Source: Puia dinghuensis
Lineage (GTDB): Bacteria; Bacteroidota; Bacteroidia; Chitinophagales; Chitinophagaceae
Direction: 5' to 3'
Length of the DNA stretch: 64,000 nt
Assembly (NCBI RefSeq): GCF_014642875.1
Contig: NZ_BMJC01000002.1
Coordinates: 1-64,000, forward strand
Part shown: positions 19,550 to 27,775 of the stretch, piece by piece
Layout of the letters: each line of letters begins with the position of its first letter
Numbering within the stretch: the first letter of the stretch is position 1
Notes under the pieces: generated by a model
Database searches by the model: none
What the model was told of the DNA's origin: nothing
What the model saw: the letters and a program-made list of their open reading frames with translations, nothing else
Position numbers and translations under genes: made by a program

Positions 19550-20390
19550 GATCGTCATATCCTGGGGGGGATTCGGAGACGCCTTGATCGTCACCGCCGC
19601 TCTAAGATCGATAAAGAAAAAAAAACGCGGCTCCAAAACCATTGTTTACTGCCCGAAAAAATTGGTTCCCCTATTTAAAGGCAATCCCTATATCGACCTC
19701 TTAATCCCGTTATACTTTTCCAACAAACCCATTTTTTCGCCGGCTTATATCTTTTTTAAACGCTGGTTCAAATTTGCCGACTTGTCGCAATATAAGCTGG
19801 AAAAGACAACATCCGTGTCCGTAAAAAAAACCATGGCCGATCTTTTGGGGATACGGCTCGATCACGACCGCCTCGATATCTTCCTATCGAACAAAGAAGA
19901 CAACTGGGCAAAGTCCTTCTTATCCAGGTTCAAAGGCAAGACCGTAGCCATGCACATCACTTCGGAACATTCTATCAACAATCACTGGAACCTCGACAAA
20001 TGGAACGAACTGGTAAAAAAACACCCGGATATTACCTTTATCCAGCTAGGATACGGCAACGAAGAAAAAGTGGTAGGAGCCGTCGATATGAGAGGCCAGA
20101 CTTCGGTCAGACAGGCAATGGCTCTTGTCAAGCACGCGGATTCATTCGTAGGGGTAGAATCTTTCTTCGGACACGTCACGAACGCATTTGACAAAAAAGG
20201 TGTCGTCCTTTTCACAGATTCCACTCCGACTGTATGGGGACATCGGAATAATATCAACCTCTACAAAAACCTGGAATGCTCACCCTGCTATGTAACGCTC
20301 AGCGGATATAAATGTCCTTATCACCAGGAATGCAAACGCCATTCGGTAGAAGAAGTATCGATATCGCTGATCCAACAAATGACAAAATGA
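19536..20390 (+). CDS. Glycosyltransferase family 9 (heptosyltransferase-like)
   Basis: A 284-residue protein of the ADP-heptose:LPS heptosyltransferase (GT9) family. The N-terminal Rossmann half starts with a glycine-rich GGFGDALIVTAALRSIK segment. The C-terminal half has a TSEHS segment near residue 142 and the donor-site stretch VGVESFFGHVTNAF, as in GT9. A cysteine-rich tail (CSPCY, CPYHQEC) follows, as in many GT9 proteins. It is embedded in the NRPS operon, with a 14-bp overlap upstream and a 4-bp ATGA overlap with the thioesterase downstream, so it probably glycosylates the peptide or an intermediate. Donor and acceptor are unknown. Confidence 0.82.
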   Translation: MKIYRIVISWGGFGDALIVTAALRSIKKKKRGSKTIVYCPKKLVPLFKGNPYIDLLIPLYFSNKPIFSPAYIFFKRWFKFADLSQYKLEKTTSVSVKKTMADLLGIRLDHDRLDIFLSNKEDNWAKSFLSRFKGKTVAMHITSEHSINNHWNLDKWNELVKKHPDITFIQLGYGNEEKVVGAVDMRGQTSVRQAMALVKHADSFVGVESFFGHVTNAFDKKGVVLFTDSTPTVWGHRNNINLYKNLECSPCYVTLSGYKCPYHQECKRHSVEEVSISLIQQMTK

Positions 20391-21103
20391 GATTGTTCAT
20401 ATTCCCGCACGCCGGTGGAAATGCATACTCGTATATTAGCTTCAGAAGCTGGTTGCCGAAATTGCTGACCCTCGAATTGCTGGAACTCCCGGGAAGAGGA
20501 AAAAAAACAAAAGAGAAGCTGATCTACGACGCTGAAGAGGCGGCCGACAGCCTGTTTGCCGAGATCAAAGACCGTCTGGATGAACCTTATGCCATTTTTG
20601 GCCACAGCATGGGCAGCCTCCTCTCCTATCTCGTTATTAAGCGCATCGTAGCTGCGAATCTGGCTCCCCCCATAAAATTCTTCTCCTCTTCCGCCATGGC
20701 CCCTTCAATGATCCGTAACAATAAAAGCCTTATGTTGGATTCCGATAAATTCTGGGAGATGATAATAGAAATAGGAGGGGTCCAAAATTCATTGTTGCTG
20801 GACGACCAGGTAAGAGACATGTTTGAACCGATTCTCCGGGCAGATTTTCAGGCATTGGAGACTTATAAATATCGCTACACCGACAAATTAACCGTACCGA
20901 TCGTCGTTTTTCTGGCAGATGAGGATAAGGTCTCCCTCGAAGAATGCCTGACGTGGCAGGACGAAACAACCGAAGATATTAAAATATATCAATTCAAAGG
21001 CAACCATTTTTACATCTTGAAGCATAACGTCCATCTGATCGACGCCATATTGCTCGAGTTGAAACCATTAAATCACTGTGATCCATGGGAAATAAATTCA
21101 TGA
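20387..21103 (+). CDS. Type II thioesterase (proofreading)
   Basis: An alpha/beta-hydrolase of 238 residues that starts MRLFIFPHAGGNA, the classical TEII opening, and carries the nucleophile motif GHSMG. The C-terminal histidine is in FKGNHFYI. TEII enzymes hydrolyse misprimed or stalled acyl groups from carrier domains and keep NRPS lines running. The start at 20387 overlaps the glycosyltransferase stop as ATGA. An upstream in-frame start at 20312 would add 25 residues unlike the family and was rejected. Its 3' end overlaps the sulfotransferase by 19 bp. Confidence 0.93.
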   Translation: MRLFIFPHAGGNAYSYISFRSWLPKLLTLELLELPGRGKKTKEKLIYDAEEAADSLFAEIKDRLDEPYAIFGHSMGSLLSYLVIKRIVAANLAPPIKFFSSSAMAPSMIRNNKSLMLDSDKFWEMIIEIGGVQNSLLLDDQVRDMFEPILRADFQALETYKYRYTDKLTVPIVVFLADEDKVSLEECLTWQDETTEDIKIYQFKGNHFYILKHNVHLIDAILLELKPLNHCDPWEINS

Positions 21104-21837
21104 TCTTTGCGCTCACAAGAACCGGAAGCACCACCTTGATGAGAATATTGAATCTTCAAAAATGCTTGCGATGCGCTCACGAGCCCTTCAACCCCGATGT
21201 CCGATATTATCGACTCGACTCGCAGGTCAATACTGAGGATGAACTTTCCAGGGCGATGGAAACCATCTATGAAGATTACGATGGGATCAAGCATACCTGG
21301 AATTTCAGAGGATGGCCCTTTATGTGGATGCCGCAGCTAAATAAGCTGATCCTACTGAAAGCAGGAAAGATCGTCTTCCTCACCAGAAAAAATATTCTTC
21401 AACGTATCGTGTCGAGCGAGATCAGCATGCAAACAAAGATCTGGCATCTCCCGGACCTCTCCGAAAAAAGCCAGATCAGTAAATTCGAATTCAAACCCCT
21501 GAATGCTGAGAGGATCAAATGGCTCCTAATGAATGAGAACATCTTTTTAACGGAATGGCGAACCTATATAAAAGAAAATAAACTAGACTATATGGAACTT
21601 TCTTACGAAGATATCTATAGCGACCGGCTGAATTCCGCTGAAAAATGCTCAACGCTGGATAACCTGTTCTCATTTCTAGGCTATCCCGGTATCGAGACAC
21701 TTCCATATGATCAGCTGGAAAACCTCCTTGCGATCGACAACAAAATGAGTCCCGCCGAAATATACCGCCAAATCCCGGAAATCGAAAAGATCGACCGGGA
21801 ATTTGGCTCGGACGAAACAGGTTGGCTATTCCACTAA
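21085..21837 (+). CDS. Sulfotransferase (PAPS-dependent), copy 1
   Basis: A 250-residue cytoplasmic sulfotransferase. The 5'-phosphosulfate loop is at the N-terminus as TRTGSTTL, followed by AHEPFN. The 3'-phosphate loop is in the VFLTRKNILQRIVSSE stretch. The family transfers sulfate from PAPS to a hydroxyl or amine. It overlaps the thioesterase by 19 bp. It is a paralogue of the protein at 23226: both share RTGS, EPFN, GWPF, the RK-x-R-V-S-E pattern and a KxWH motif. An APS kinase between the two copies can supply the donor. The acceptor is probably the peptide, for example a hydroxyl made by the CmlA-like enzyme or an aromatic hydroxyl, or the attached sugar; this is inference. Confidence 0.88.
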   Translation: MGNKFMIFALTRTGSTTLMRILNLQKCLRCAHEPFNPDVRYYRLDSQVNTEDELSRAMETIYEDYDGIKHTWNFRGWPFMWMPQLNKLILLKAGKIVFLTRKNILQRIVSSEISMQTKIWHLPDLSEKSQISKFEFKPLNAERIKWLLMNENIFLTEWRTYIKENKLDYMELSYEDIYSDRLNSAEKCSTLDNLFSFLGYPGIETLPYDQLENLLAIDNKMSPAEIYRQIPEIEKIDREFGSDETGWLFH

Positions 21838-21853
21838 TTTCAAACACTTCCAA

Positions 21854-22639
21854 ATGCAAAAAGACAAACAAATGAACAACTTTCCTCTCGTATCGTGCCT
21901 GTGTGTAACGCATAACAGGATCGCTCAAATTGCACGGGCCATCGCATGCTTTCAATCACAAACCTACCCTAACAAACAGCTGGTGATCGTATACGAAGAC
22001 AAAGACGTACATATTTGTAAATTCCTGCAAACCATCGATGACCCCACGATAAAATGTATCCAGGTACCTTACGAACCTAAGCTCAACCTGGGTGAATTGA
22101 GAAACATATCGATAGACCATTCGGATGGGGAATATATTTGTCAGTGGGATTCCGACGACTGGTTTCATAATAACAGGCTGCAGCTTCAAATGAGGTATAT
22201 ATTGAAAATGCACAAACCAATTTGCTTCCTTACTTATTGGATCATGTACGATTCCCTGACTGAAAAAGCCTATTTATCACGAAAAAGATTATGGGAGGGA
22301 ACCATCTTATGTAAAAAAGACTTTCTTCTTGCCTCCAAACTTAAGTACCCGAATCTCGAAAAGCTGGAAGATTTTAAACTGGTAGAAAAGCTGCTGCCGT
22401 TAAATGTCATTTATCCAATCGACATTCCAAACCTTTATATTTATGTCTATCACGGTGAGAACACCTGGCACTATCAGCACTTCAAGGACAATTTCAACGT
22501 CGGCCAGGAGCTCTCCGAATCGGCGAATAAAATCGTAAAGGGCGTCCTGGAAGGAAAATACACAAACGAGGTCTCCTCGGAACTTATGGACAGTCCGGAG
22601 ATCCTTCAGCCTCTGCAATACGCGTATACACTTTACTAA
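21854..22639 (+). CDS. Glycosyltransferase family 2
   Basis: A GT-A-fold glycosyltransferase of 261 residues. The N-terminal VSCLCVTHNR segment is the nucleotide-binding start and WDSDDW contains the DxD-type metal motif. C-terminal residues are less conserved. An alternative ATG at 21872 gives a start six residues later and an upstream one at 21803 would overlap the sulfotransferase; 21854 leaves a 16-bp gap. It lies between sulfotransferase 1 and the oppositely oriented APS kinase, with a 56-bp 3' overlap with the latter. Together with the GT9 it suggests more than one sugar, or one sugar plus another group. Donor and acceptor are unknown. Confidence 0.85.
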   Translation: MQKDKQMNNFPLVSCLCVTHNRIAQIARAIACFQSQTYPNKQLVIVYEDKDVHICKFLQTIDDPTIKCIQVPYEPKLNLGELRNISIDHSDGEYICQWDSDDWFHNNRLQLQMRYILKMHKPICFLTYWIMYDSLTEKAYLSRKRLWEGTILCKKDFLLASKLKYPNLEKLEDFKLVEKLLPLNVIYPIDIPNLYIYVYHGENTWHYQHFKDNFNVGQELSESANKIVKGVLEGKYTNEVSSELMDSPEILQPLQYAYTLY

Positions 22640-23171
22640 TATTCCCTTCCAGCTTATCACATACAAAATCGACGAACTTCATGGTGCTTTCGAAAATTTC
22701 TTCTTCATTGGTATTGACCACAAGATCCGGCTTCGACGGTTCTTCATACGGATCACTCATGCCGGTAAGATTGAGCACCTTGTCGGGATGGGCATCCTTG
22801 TACAAAGCCCGCTTGTACAATCCCTTGGGGTCTCTCTCGATCAAAGTATCGATATCACACCTGATCCATACCGTAAGAACAGTGCAATCAAGCTGCAGCA
22901 GTTCCTGCCGGATCTCCTCATAAGGGTTGATTGCCGCCATAATCGCTATGATGCCGTTTTTCGCCAATAAAGATCCGACAATACCCAGCCTCCTGACATT
23001 TTCGTTTCTATCGGCTTTCGAAAATCCGAGGTCCCGGCACAAATGCTTCCTGAACTCGTCTCCGTCCAGCACTTCGACTCTATAGCCTCTTTTCTGCAAT
23101 TGCTCCTTTGCGCCATTAGCGATGGTGGATTTTCCAGATCCTGACAAGCCCGTTAATTGGATAAATAACAT
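22584..23171 (-). CDS. cysC: Adenylylsulfate (APS) kinase
   Basis: About 195 residues starting MLFIQLTGLSGSGKST, which contains the P-loop GLSGSGKS. It also has the APS-binding segment DGDEFR and a DLGFSKADR stretch typical of CysC. The enzyme phosphorylates APS to PAPS, the donor for sulfotransferases. A longer frame starting at 23219 adds a hydrophobic stretch not seen in the family, so 23171 is chosen. It is the only minus-strand gene inside the plus-strand arm; its 3' end overlaps the GT2 gene and its start is 54 bp from sulfotransferase 2, which is read divergently. Placement between two sulfotransferases strongly suggests a dedicated PAPS supply. No ATP sulfurylase is seen in the window. 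Confidence 0.95.
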   Translation of the reverse strand: MLFIQLTGLSGSGKSTIANGAKEQLQKRGYRVEVLDGDEFRKHLCRDLGFSKADRNENVRRLGIVGSLLAKNGIIAIMAAINPYEEIRQELLQLDCTVLTVWIRCDIDTLIERDPKGLYKRALYKDAHPDKVLNLTGMSDPYEEPSKPDLVVNTNEEEIFESTMKFVDFVCDKLEGNISKVYTRIAEAEGSPDCP

Positions 23172-23225
23172 AAAATAATTGATTAATTGATTGATGAATA
23201 ACAGAACTATGTTAACCAAAATGAT

Positions 23226-23960
23226 ATGAACAATAAAAACCAGGAAGATGTAATAATTTTTGCACTGGCAAGAACCGGAAGCGAATCGTTATACAACATT
23301 TTCAATTTGCATGAAAATCTGGAATGTATAAGCGAACCGTTCAATAAGAGCAATAACTATACCTATCACGCCGGCAACGAAGAAGAGTTGTCGTCCTCCT
23401 TGAACGACATACGCGGCCAATTCAATTTGATCAAGCATGTCTGGGACCCCAAGGGATGGCCGTTTCAGGATGCCAGCCTGAACAAGTCGCTTGTTCGCCG
23501 ATTCAAAAAAGTAATCTTCCTCAACAGAAAAAGCGTGTTTGAACGGCTCGTATCGGCGGAGATTTGCCGGCAATCGAAGGTCTGGCATATCCGCACCCTC
23601 GATCAAAGAAAGATCATTGACGAACTTGAATTTTCTCCCTTAAATGAGCGGGCGATACAATGGGCTGTCGAAAACGAGAATAGGATAGTGAAGCAATATA
23701 TCGACTTCTTTAATGCGGAACAGATTGCCTTCTATGAAGTCTATTACGAAGATATATTTCACAGCGAAACCCGTGGCTTGCAGCGGATAGACGAGATGCT
23801 GGATTTTATGGAATTGAATCATTTCTCCGGAAAATACGAAGTTACACTAAGGTCGTTGCTAAATCGTGAGAACAAGATCGTGACGGAAAATGTCTTATCG
23901 AGGATCCCGAATTATCTCGAGATGAAGAATAAATACGCCGGTCAGGAATGCTTCCGCTAA
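23226..23960 (+). CDS. Sulfotransferase (PAPS-dependent), copy 2
   Basis: A 244-residue paralogue of the enzyme at 21085. It has the phosphosulfate loop ARTGSESL, SEPFN, GWPF and the 3'-phosphate region VIFLNRKSVFERLVSAE. The two proteins are similar throughout but clearly diverged, so they probably act on different positions or substrates. It is transcribed divergently from cysC, with a 54-bp gap that must hold the start signals of both genes. A 65-bp gap separates it from the aminotransferase gene. Confidence 0.88.
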   Translation: MNNKNQEDVIIFALARTGSESLYNIFNLHENLECISEPFNKSNNYTYHAGNEEELSSSLNDIRGQFNLIKHVWDPKGWPFQDASLNKSLVRRFKKVIFLNRKSVFERLVSAEICRQSKVWHIRTLDQRKIIDELEFSPLNERAIQWAVENENRIVKQYIDFFNAEQIAFYEVYYEDIFHSETRGLQRIDEMLDFMELNHFSGKYEVTLRSLLNRENKIVTENVLSRIPNYLEMKNKYAGQECFR

Positions 23961-24025
23961 AGCATGCTACATCGCCATGCATCGATAAAACGAATATAAT
24001 ATTATTGGGTAAATAAAACAATGGT

Positions 24026-25402
24026 ATGGACAAATTTTCAGGTTTTCATTTATCAGCAGGAGTAAGGCTCGTTTCCGACACCCTCCCCGGAAAAAGATCC
24101 AGACAGCTTTTGGACATACAAGAGCACCTGGAAGGCAGTATCGTTTCATACCCAAAAGCTATGCCGATAGCCATCGATAGCGCCAGGGGCGCAATCCTCA
24201 AAGACGTCGATGGAAATATGTTTATCGACTTCTTCAGCTTTGCGGGCGTGCTTAATGTCGGCCATTGCAATCCTTATGTCCTTGACTATGTAAAAATACA
24301 AGAGGAAAAGTTGATCCATGGCCTCGATTTTCCAACCGAAAATAAGCTTGCACTTATTCGAAAGATACTGCAACAGATACCCGAGGGGATAAGAAACCAG
24401 TATAAGGTCGCCTTTTGCGGGCCTAGTGGATCGGATGCTGTAGAGGCAGCTATCAAGCTTGCGAAACATAAGACGGGAAGAGAAGGGATTATCGCTTTCC
24501 ATGGATCATATCATGGTATGACTTCCGGAGCCTTGTCTCTCACAAGCAACTTGAAGTTCAGAGCCAGGCTGGGATCTCTTGTCCCCAATATCACTTTCTT
24601 GCCTTACAGCTACTGTTACCGGTGTCCATTCGGCAAGTCCGCTAATTCCTGCAGGCTGGAATGCGCCGAGTTCTTAAAATATACGCTGGAAAATCCCCAT
24701 TCGGGTATCAGCAAGCCCGCGGCGATAATTATCGAGCCTATTCAAGGGGAAGGAGGAACGATCATCCCCAAACCGGGCTTTTTAGAGAGAATATCGGAAA
24801 TAGCCAGGGAAAATGACATTCTGGTGATCTTCGATGAGATACAGTGCGGGTTCTTCCGCACAGGCAATTTCTGGGCCTTCCAGGATGATACGACCTTTCC
24901 CGATATCATAACAATGTCCAAAGGACTGGGAGGTATCGGCTTCCCCATCTCTGCGATAATCTATAACAAGGCCATCGAATCCTGGGGACCTGCCGACCAT
25001 ATCGGGACGTTTCGGGGAAATCAGGTAAGTATAGCAGCGGGCAACGGGGCTTTCGACTTTATCAGCGATTATAACGTGGAATGTCATACCCGGGAAATGG
25101 GAAAATACCTGCTGGAAAAGCTCGATGAGCTGAAAGCCATCTATCCATTTATCGGCGATGTCCGGGGGAAGGGCCTTATCCTGGGGATTGAATACGTGAA
25201 AGGACCGGACTCGAAACTACCTGACCCCGAACTGGTAAAAAAGATCCGCCAAAGCTGCTTTAATAAAGGACTTCTATTCGAAGTGGGCGGCCATTACAAT
25301 AACGTCATCCGGTTCATCCCCCCGCTGATCGTTAACAAAGAGCTGATCGATAGCGCTTTGGCCATTTTTAAAGAAGCGAACGAAGAGATGATAAAACAAT
25401 AG
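24026..25402 (+). CDS. Class III aminotransferase, diaminobutyrate:2-oxoglutarate type
   Basis: A 458-residue PLP enzyme of fold type I, subgroup III. The PLP lysine is in MSKGLGG, the cofactor aspartate is in FDEIQCGFFRTG, and it has the CYRCPFG segment that I associate with Dab aminotransferases (Dat/EctB group). These make L-2,4-diaminobutyrate from aspartate semialdehyde and glutamate. Three A domains of the neighbouring NRPS have Dab-like signatures, so a pathway-specific Dab supply is the most economical reading. Other omega-aminotransferase substrates cannot be excluded. It lies 31 bp upstream of sbnA. Confidence 0.82.
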   Translation: MDKFSGFHLSAGVRLVSDTLPGKRSRQLLDIQEHLEGSIVSYPKAMPIAIDSARGAILKDVDGNMFIDFFSFAGVLNVGHCNPYVLDYVKIQEEKLIHGLDFPTENKLALIRKILQQIPEGIRNQYKVAFCGPSGSDAVEAAIKLAKHKTGREGIIAFHGSYHGMTSGALSLTSNLKFRARLGSLVPNITFLPYSYCYRCPFGKSANSCRLECAEFLKYTLENPHSGISKPAAIIIEPIQGEGGTIIPKPGFLERISEIARENDILVIFDEIQCGFFRTGNFWAFQDDTTFPDIITMSKGLGGIGFPISAIIYNKAIESWGPADHIGTFRGNQVSIAAGNGAFDFISDYNVECHTREMGKYLLEKLDELKAIYPFIGDVRGKGLILGIEYVKGPDSKLPDPELVKKIRQSCFNKGLLFEVGGHYNNVIRFIPPLIVNKELIDSALAIFKEANEEMIKQ

Positions 25403-25433
25403 ATATAATCGCGTTAAAACAAAAACAAAAAAT

Positions 25434-26417
25434 ATGCTTGCTCGGGATAACCAACACTTGCTCTCACTGGAAAGCCTGTCGAAACACATTGGCAATACTC
25501 CCCTGAAGAATTTGCAAACCGAAGACATGGCGTTGTTCGCCAAATTGGAATATGCCAATTTCTCCGGCAGTTCAAAAGACCGCGCAGCTTTTAGCATGCT
25601 CTACCACGCAATAAAAGAAGGGAAGGTGAATGATGGGACAACCATCATCGCGTCCAGCTCGGGCAACTTGGCGATTTCGCTGGCTTTGATATGCAAACAT
25701 TTACATATCAAATTTATACCGGTCATCGATCCTAATATCAATAAAGCTTACGAGACGCTGCTTGACCTTGTTGCTTATAGGGTGGATAAAGTGGATAAAC
25801 GGGACACAACGGGAGGGTATCTTCTGACAAGGATCGAAAGAGCCAACGAGCTATGTCACCGCATCGGCAATTCCTTCTGCGCAGACCAATACAGCGATAT
25901 CAACAACTACAAGGGCTATTATAGTCTCGGAAATGAGATCATAGCCTCATCCGTACAACCGGATTATATTTTTGTTGCCGTTAGCTCCGGCGGGACGATC
26001 ACCGGCATTTCCAGGTCTGTCAAACAAAGATTGCCTAAAGTACAGATCGTAGGTGTGGATATTGAAGGATCAGTCATTTTCGGCACCCCACCAGCAACCA
26101 GATTCATCTCCGGTATCGGTTCCAGCAAGGTGCCCCCGATATTGAAAGACGCCGTGATCGACGACGTCATCCACGTATCACATTTCGATATCATCAAAGG
26201 CTGTCATGACTTGCTTAATGAACAGATGCTCTTCGCGGGAGCCTCTTCTGGCGCCGTATATCTGGCGGCCAAAAGATATTTGAGCAAAGACACGCTTACT
26301 CACAAACCGAAGGCGATGCTAATATTCCCGGATAGAGGATCGGCTTATATCGATACGATCTATAATAAAGAGTGGATGACTACCCTGAAAACCAAATTCG
26401 TCAGCTGCAGCGCCTGA
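25434..26417 (+). CDS. sbnA: 2,3-diaminopropionate biosynthesis protein SbnA (PLP synthase)
   Basis: A 327-residue fold-type II PLP enzyme of the cysteine-synthase superfamily. The PLP lysine is in the GSSKDRA motif and the phosphate-binding region is SSGGTITG. In staphyloferrin B biosynthesis SbnA joins O-phospho-L-serine and L-glutamate to N-(1-amino-1-carboxyl-2-ethyl)-glutamate, which SbnB oxidises to L-2,3-diaminopropionate. A recognisable SbnB is encoded at 27776-28756 on the other arm. This pairing is why a plain cysteine synthase was rejected. Its 3' end overlaps the minus-strand FAD protein by 58 bp, so the two arms converge here. Confidence 0.88.
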   Translation: MLARDNQHLLSLESLSKHIGNTPLKNLQTEDMALFAKLEYANFSGSSKDRAAFSMLYHAIKEGKVNDGTTIIASSSGNLAISLALICKHLHIKFIPVIDPNINKAYETLLDLVAYRVDKVDKRDTTGGYLLTRIERANELCHRIGNSFCADQYSDINNYKGYYSLGNEIIASSVQPDYIFVAVSSGGTITGISRSVKQRLPKVQIVGVDIEGSVIFGTPPATRFISGIGSSKVPPILKDAVIDDVIHVSHFDIIKGCHDLLNEQMLFAGASSGAVYLAAKRYLSKDTLTHKPKAMLIFPDRGSAYIDTIYNKEWMTTLKTKFVSCSA

Positions 26418-27766
26418 TGTCTTATTTCCGGTACCGCGGTCGATTCCCACAAAATTCCCTTGGTAGTGGGCCCGATGGTGTACAGGAATTCCGAAACCCG
26501 TCCATTCTTCCCGATGATAGCACCGTCCGGCATGCAATTAACCCCAAGCCGGAGTTCATCGGTGTCGATGACGCCCTTATTCAGCAAGTTCGTGACCAGA
26601 GGCTGCTTGATCCTGTTCCAGTTCAATTCCGGCCCCATACAGTTGACAATGACCTTGCTATATATGACCCGTTCGAGTCGGGAGCCCCGTTCTTTGTACA
26701 TTATCTGGAAACCGGTCTGCCCAGTCGCACCAATGGATGACACCCTGCCCGCCAATACCTGAACCTGGCCGGTCTGTATGAGCTGTTCGACCAAAGCGGC
26801 ATTATCCGCAGGCATCCTGTGACGGGCAACACCCCAGATATGCCGCAGATGCTCGAGAAACCTCCAACGCTCCCTGATAGATAGCTTTAACCATACTTTT
26901 TGGGTAAACGGCCGGATAGAATCGATGACCGCACGCCAATCGATATTCATGGCCTTCGCCTTCCTGATATTCGCTCTTATGACCTTGAACAGTCCGACAA
27001 CATCCTCGGCCTCATATAGCTCCCGCTCGAACGAATGGTATACGCCAGGCGGCATATGGCTTGTAGGCACATACCCATGGGTAGACAATACAAATATCCC
27101 ACCCCGATGACCCCGCTGGTGAAGCGTGAGCACCATATCGACCATTGTAAGGCCCGTGCCAAGCAGCAGCACAGGATCATCGGTATCCAGTTCTCGGAAA
27201 AAATCTGACTCCCACGCCGATCTGTAATAACCAGGCAAATTCAAATAGGCATTGTCCTCGAGACGCAGATTTCCGGGCGGAAAATTACCCAATGCCAATA
27301 TGACCATATCCGCTTGAATAGTATCCCTGCCATCGACGACGACCCCCCTCCTCTCCTCCGACACGTCGGTTGCCTCGCCACGAATAAATTCCACCTGCAC
27401 ATATCCGGCGCCACATGCCATTTCCTTTTCCAGCGTGTAAAAAATGTAGTTTTTATAAAGTCGTCTTGGGATAAAGGAATAAGGGTTATAGTCATACCCC
27501 GCAAGCGATAACCATTCTACCAGATCCCCCGGATTATCATCATATGCGCTCATCTTGCCCGCTGGTACATTCAGCAGATGATAGTCCACATCCGTACAGA
27601 ATGCGTCGCCCATTCTGTCCAACGCATGCCGTTCGATAGATGTAATCTTCAGAACACTTTCGCTACCGTGTCCGGTATTCTCCCGGGCCGCCCTCAGCAA
27701 ATGAATAAGTAGAAGCCTGGAACTTAATCCTCCACCGATAATGACTATTTTTCGCGTTCGTTGCAA
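26360..27766 (-). CDS. FAD/NAD(P)-binding oxidoreductase-like protein
   Basis: A 468-residue protein that starts with a dinucleotide-binding fold (VIIGGGLSSR) and has a second nucleotide-binding region near LLLGTGLTMVD. This is the layout of the FAD-NAD(P)-binding (HcpB/YdhS-like) family. The reaction is not known for most members. It is the last gene of the minus-strand arm, 9 bp behind sbnB, so it probably works on a diamino acid, a carrier-bound residue or the peptide. N-oxidation of an amine is a possibility but has no direct support. The 3' end overlaps sbnA. Confidence 0.75.
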   Translation of the reverse strand: MQRTRKIVIIGGGLSSRLLLIHLLRAARENTGHGSESVLKITSIERHALDRMGDAFCTDVDYHLLNVPAGKMSAYDDNPGDLVEWLSLAGYDYNPYSFIPRRLYKNYIFYTLEKEMACGAGYVQVEFIRGEATDVSEERRGVVVDGRDTIQADMVILALGNFPPGNLRLEDNAYLNLPGYYRSAWESDFFRELDTDDPVLLLGTGLTMVDMVLTLHQRGHRGGIFVLSTHGYVPTSHMPPGVYHSFERELYEAEDVVGLFKVIRANIRKAKAMNIDWRAVIDSIRPFTQKVWLKLSIRERWRFLEHLRHIWGVARHRMPADNAALVEQLIQTGQVQVLAGRVSSIGATGQTGFQIMYKERGSRLERVIYSKVIVNCMGPELNWNRIKQPLVTNLLNKGVIDTDELRLGVNCMPDGAIIGKNGRVSEFLYTIGPTTKGILWESTAVPEIRHQALQLTNLVFRVVIHSLL

Positions 27767-27775
27767 GATTGTTGT

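Noticed and set aside
25434-26417. Plain cysteine synthase (CysK)
   Set aside because: The presence of a clear SbnB in the same cluster and the diamino-acid context make SbnA the better call.
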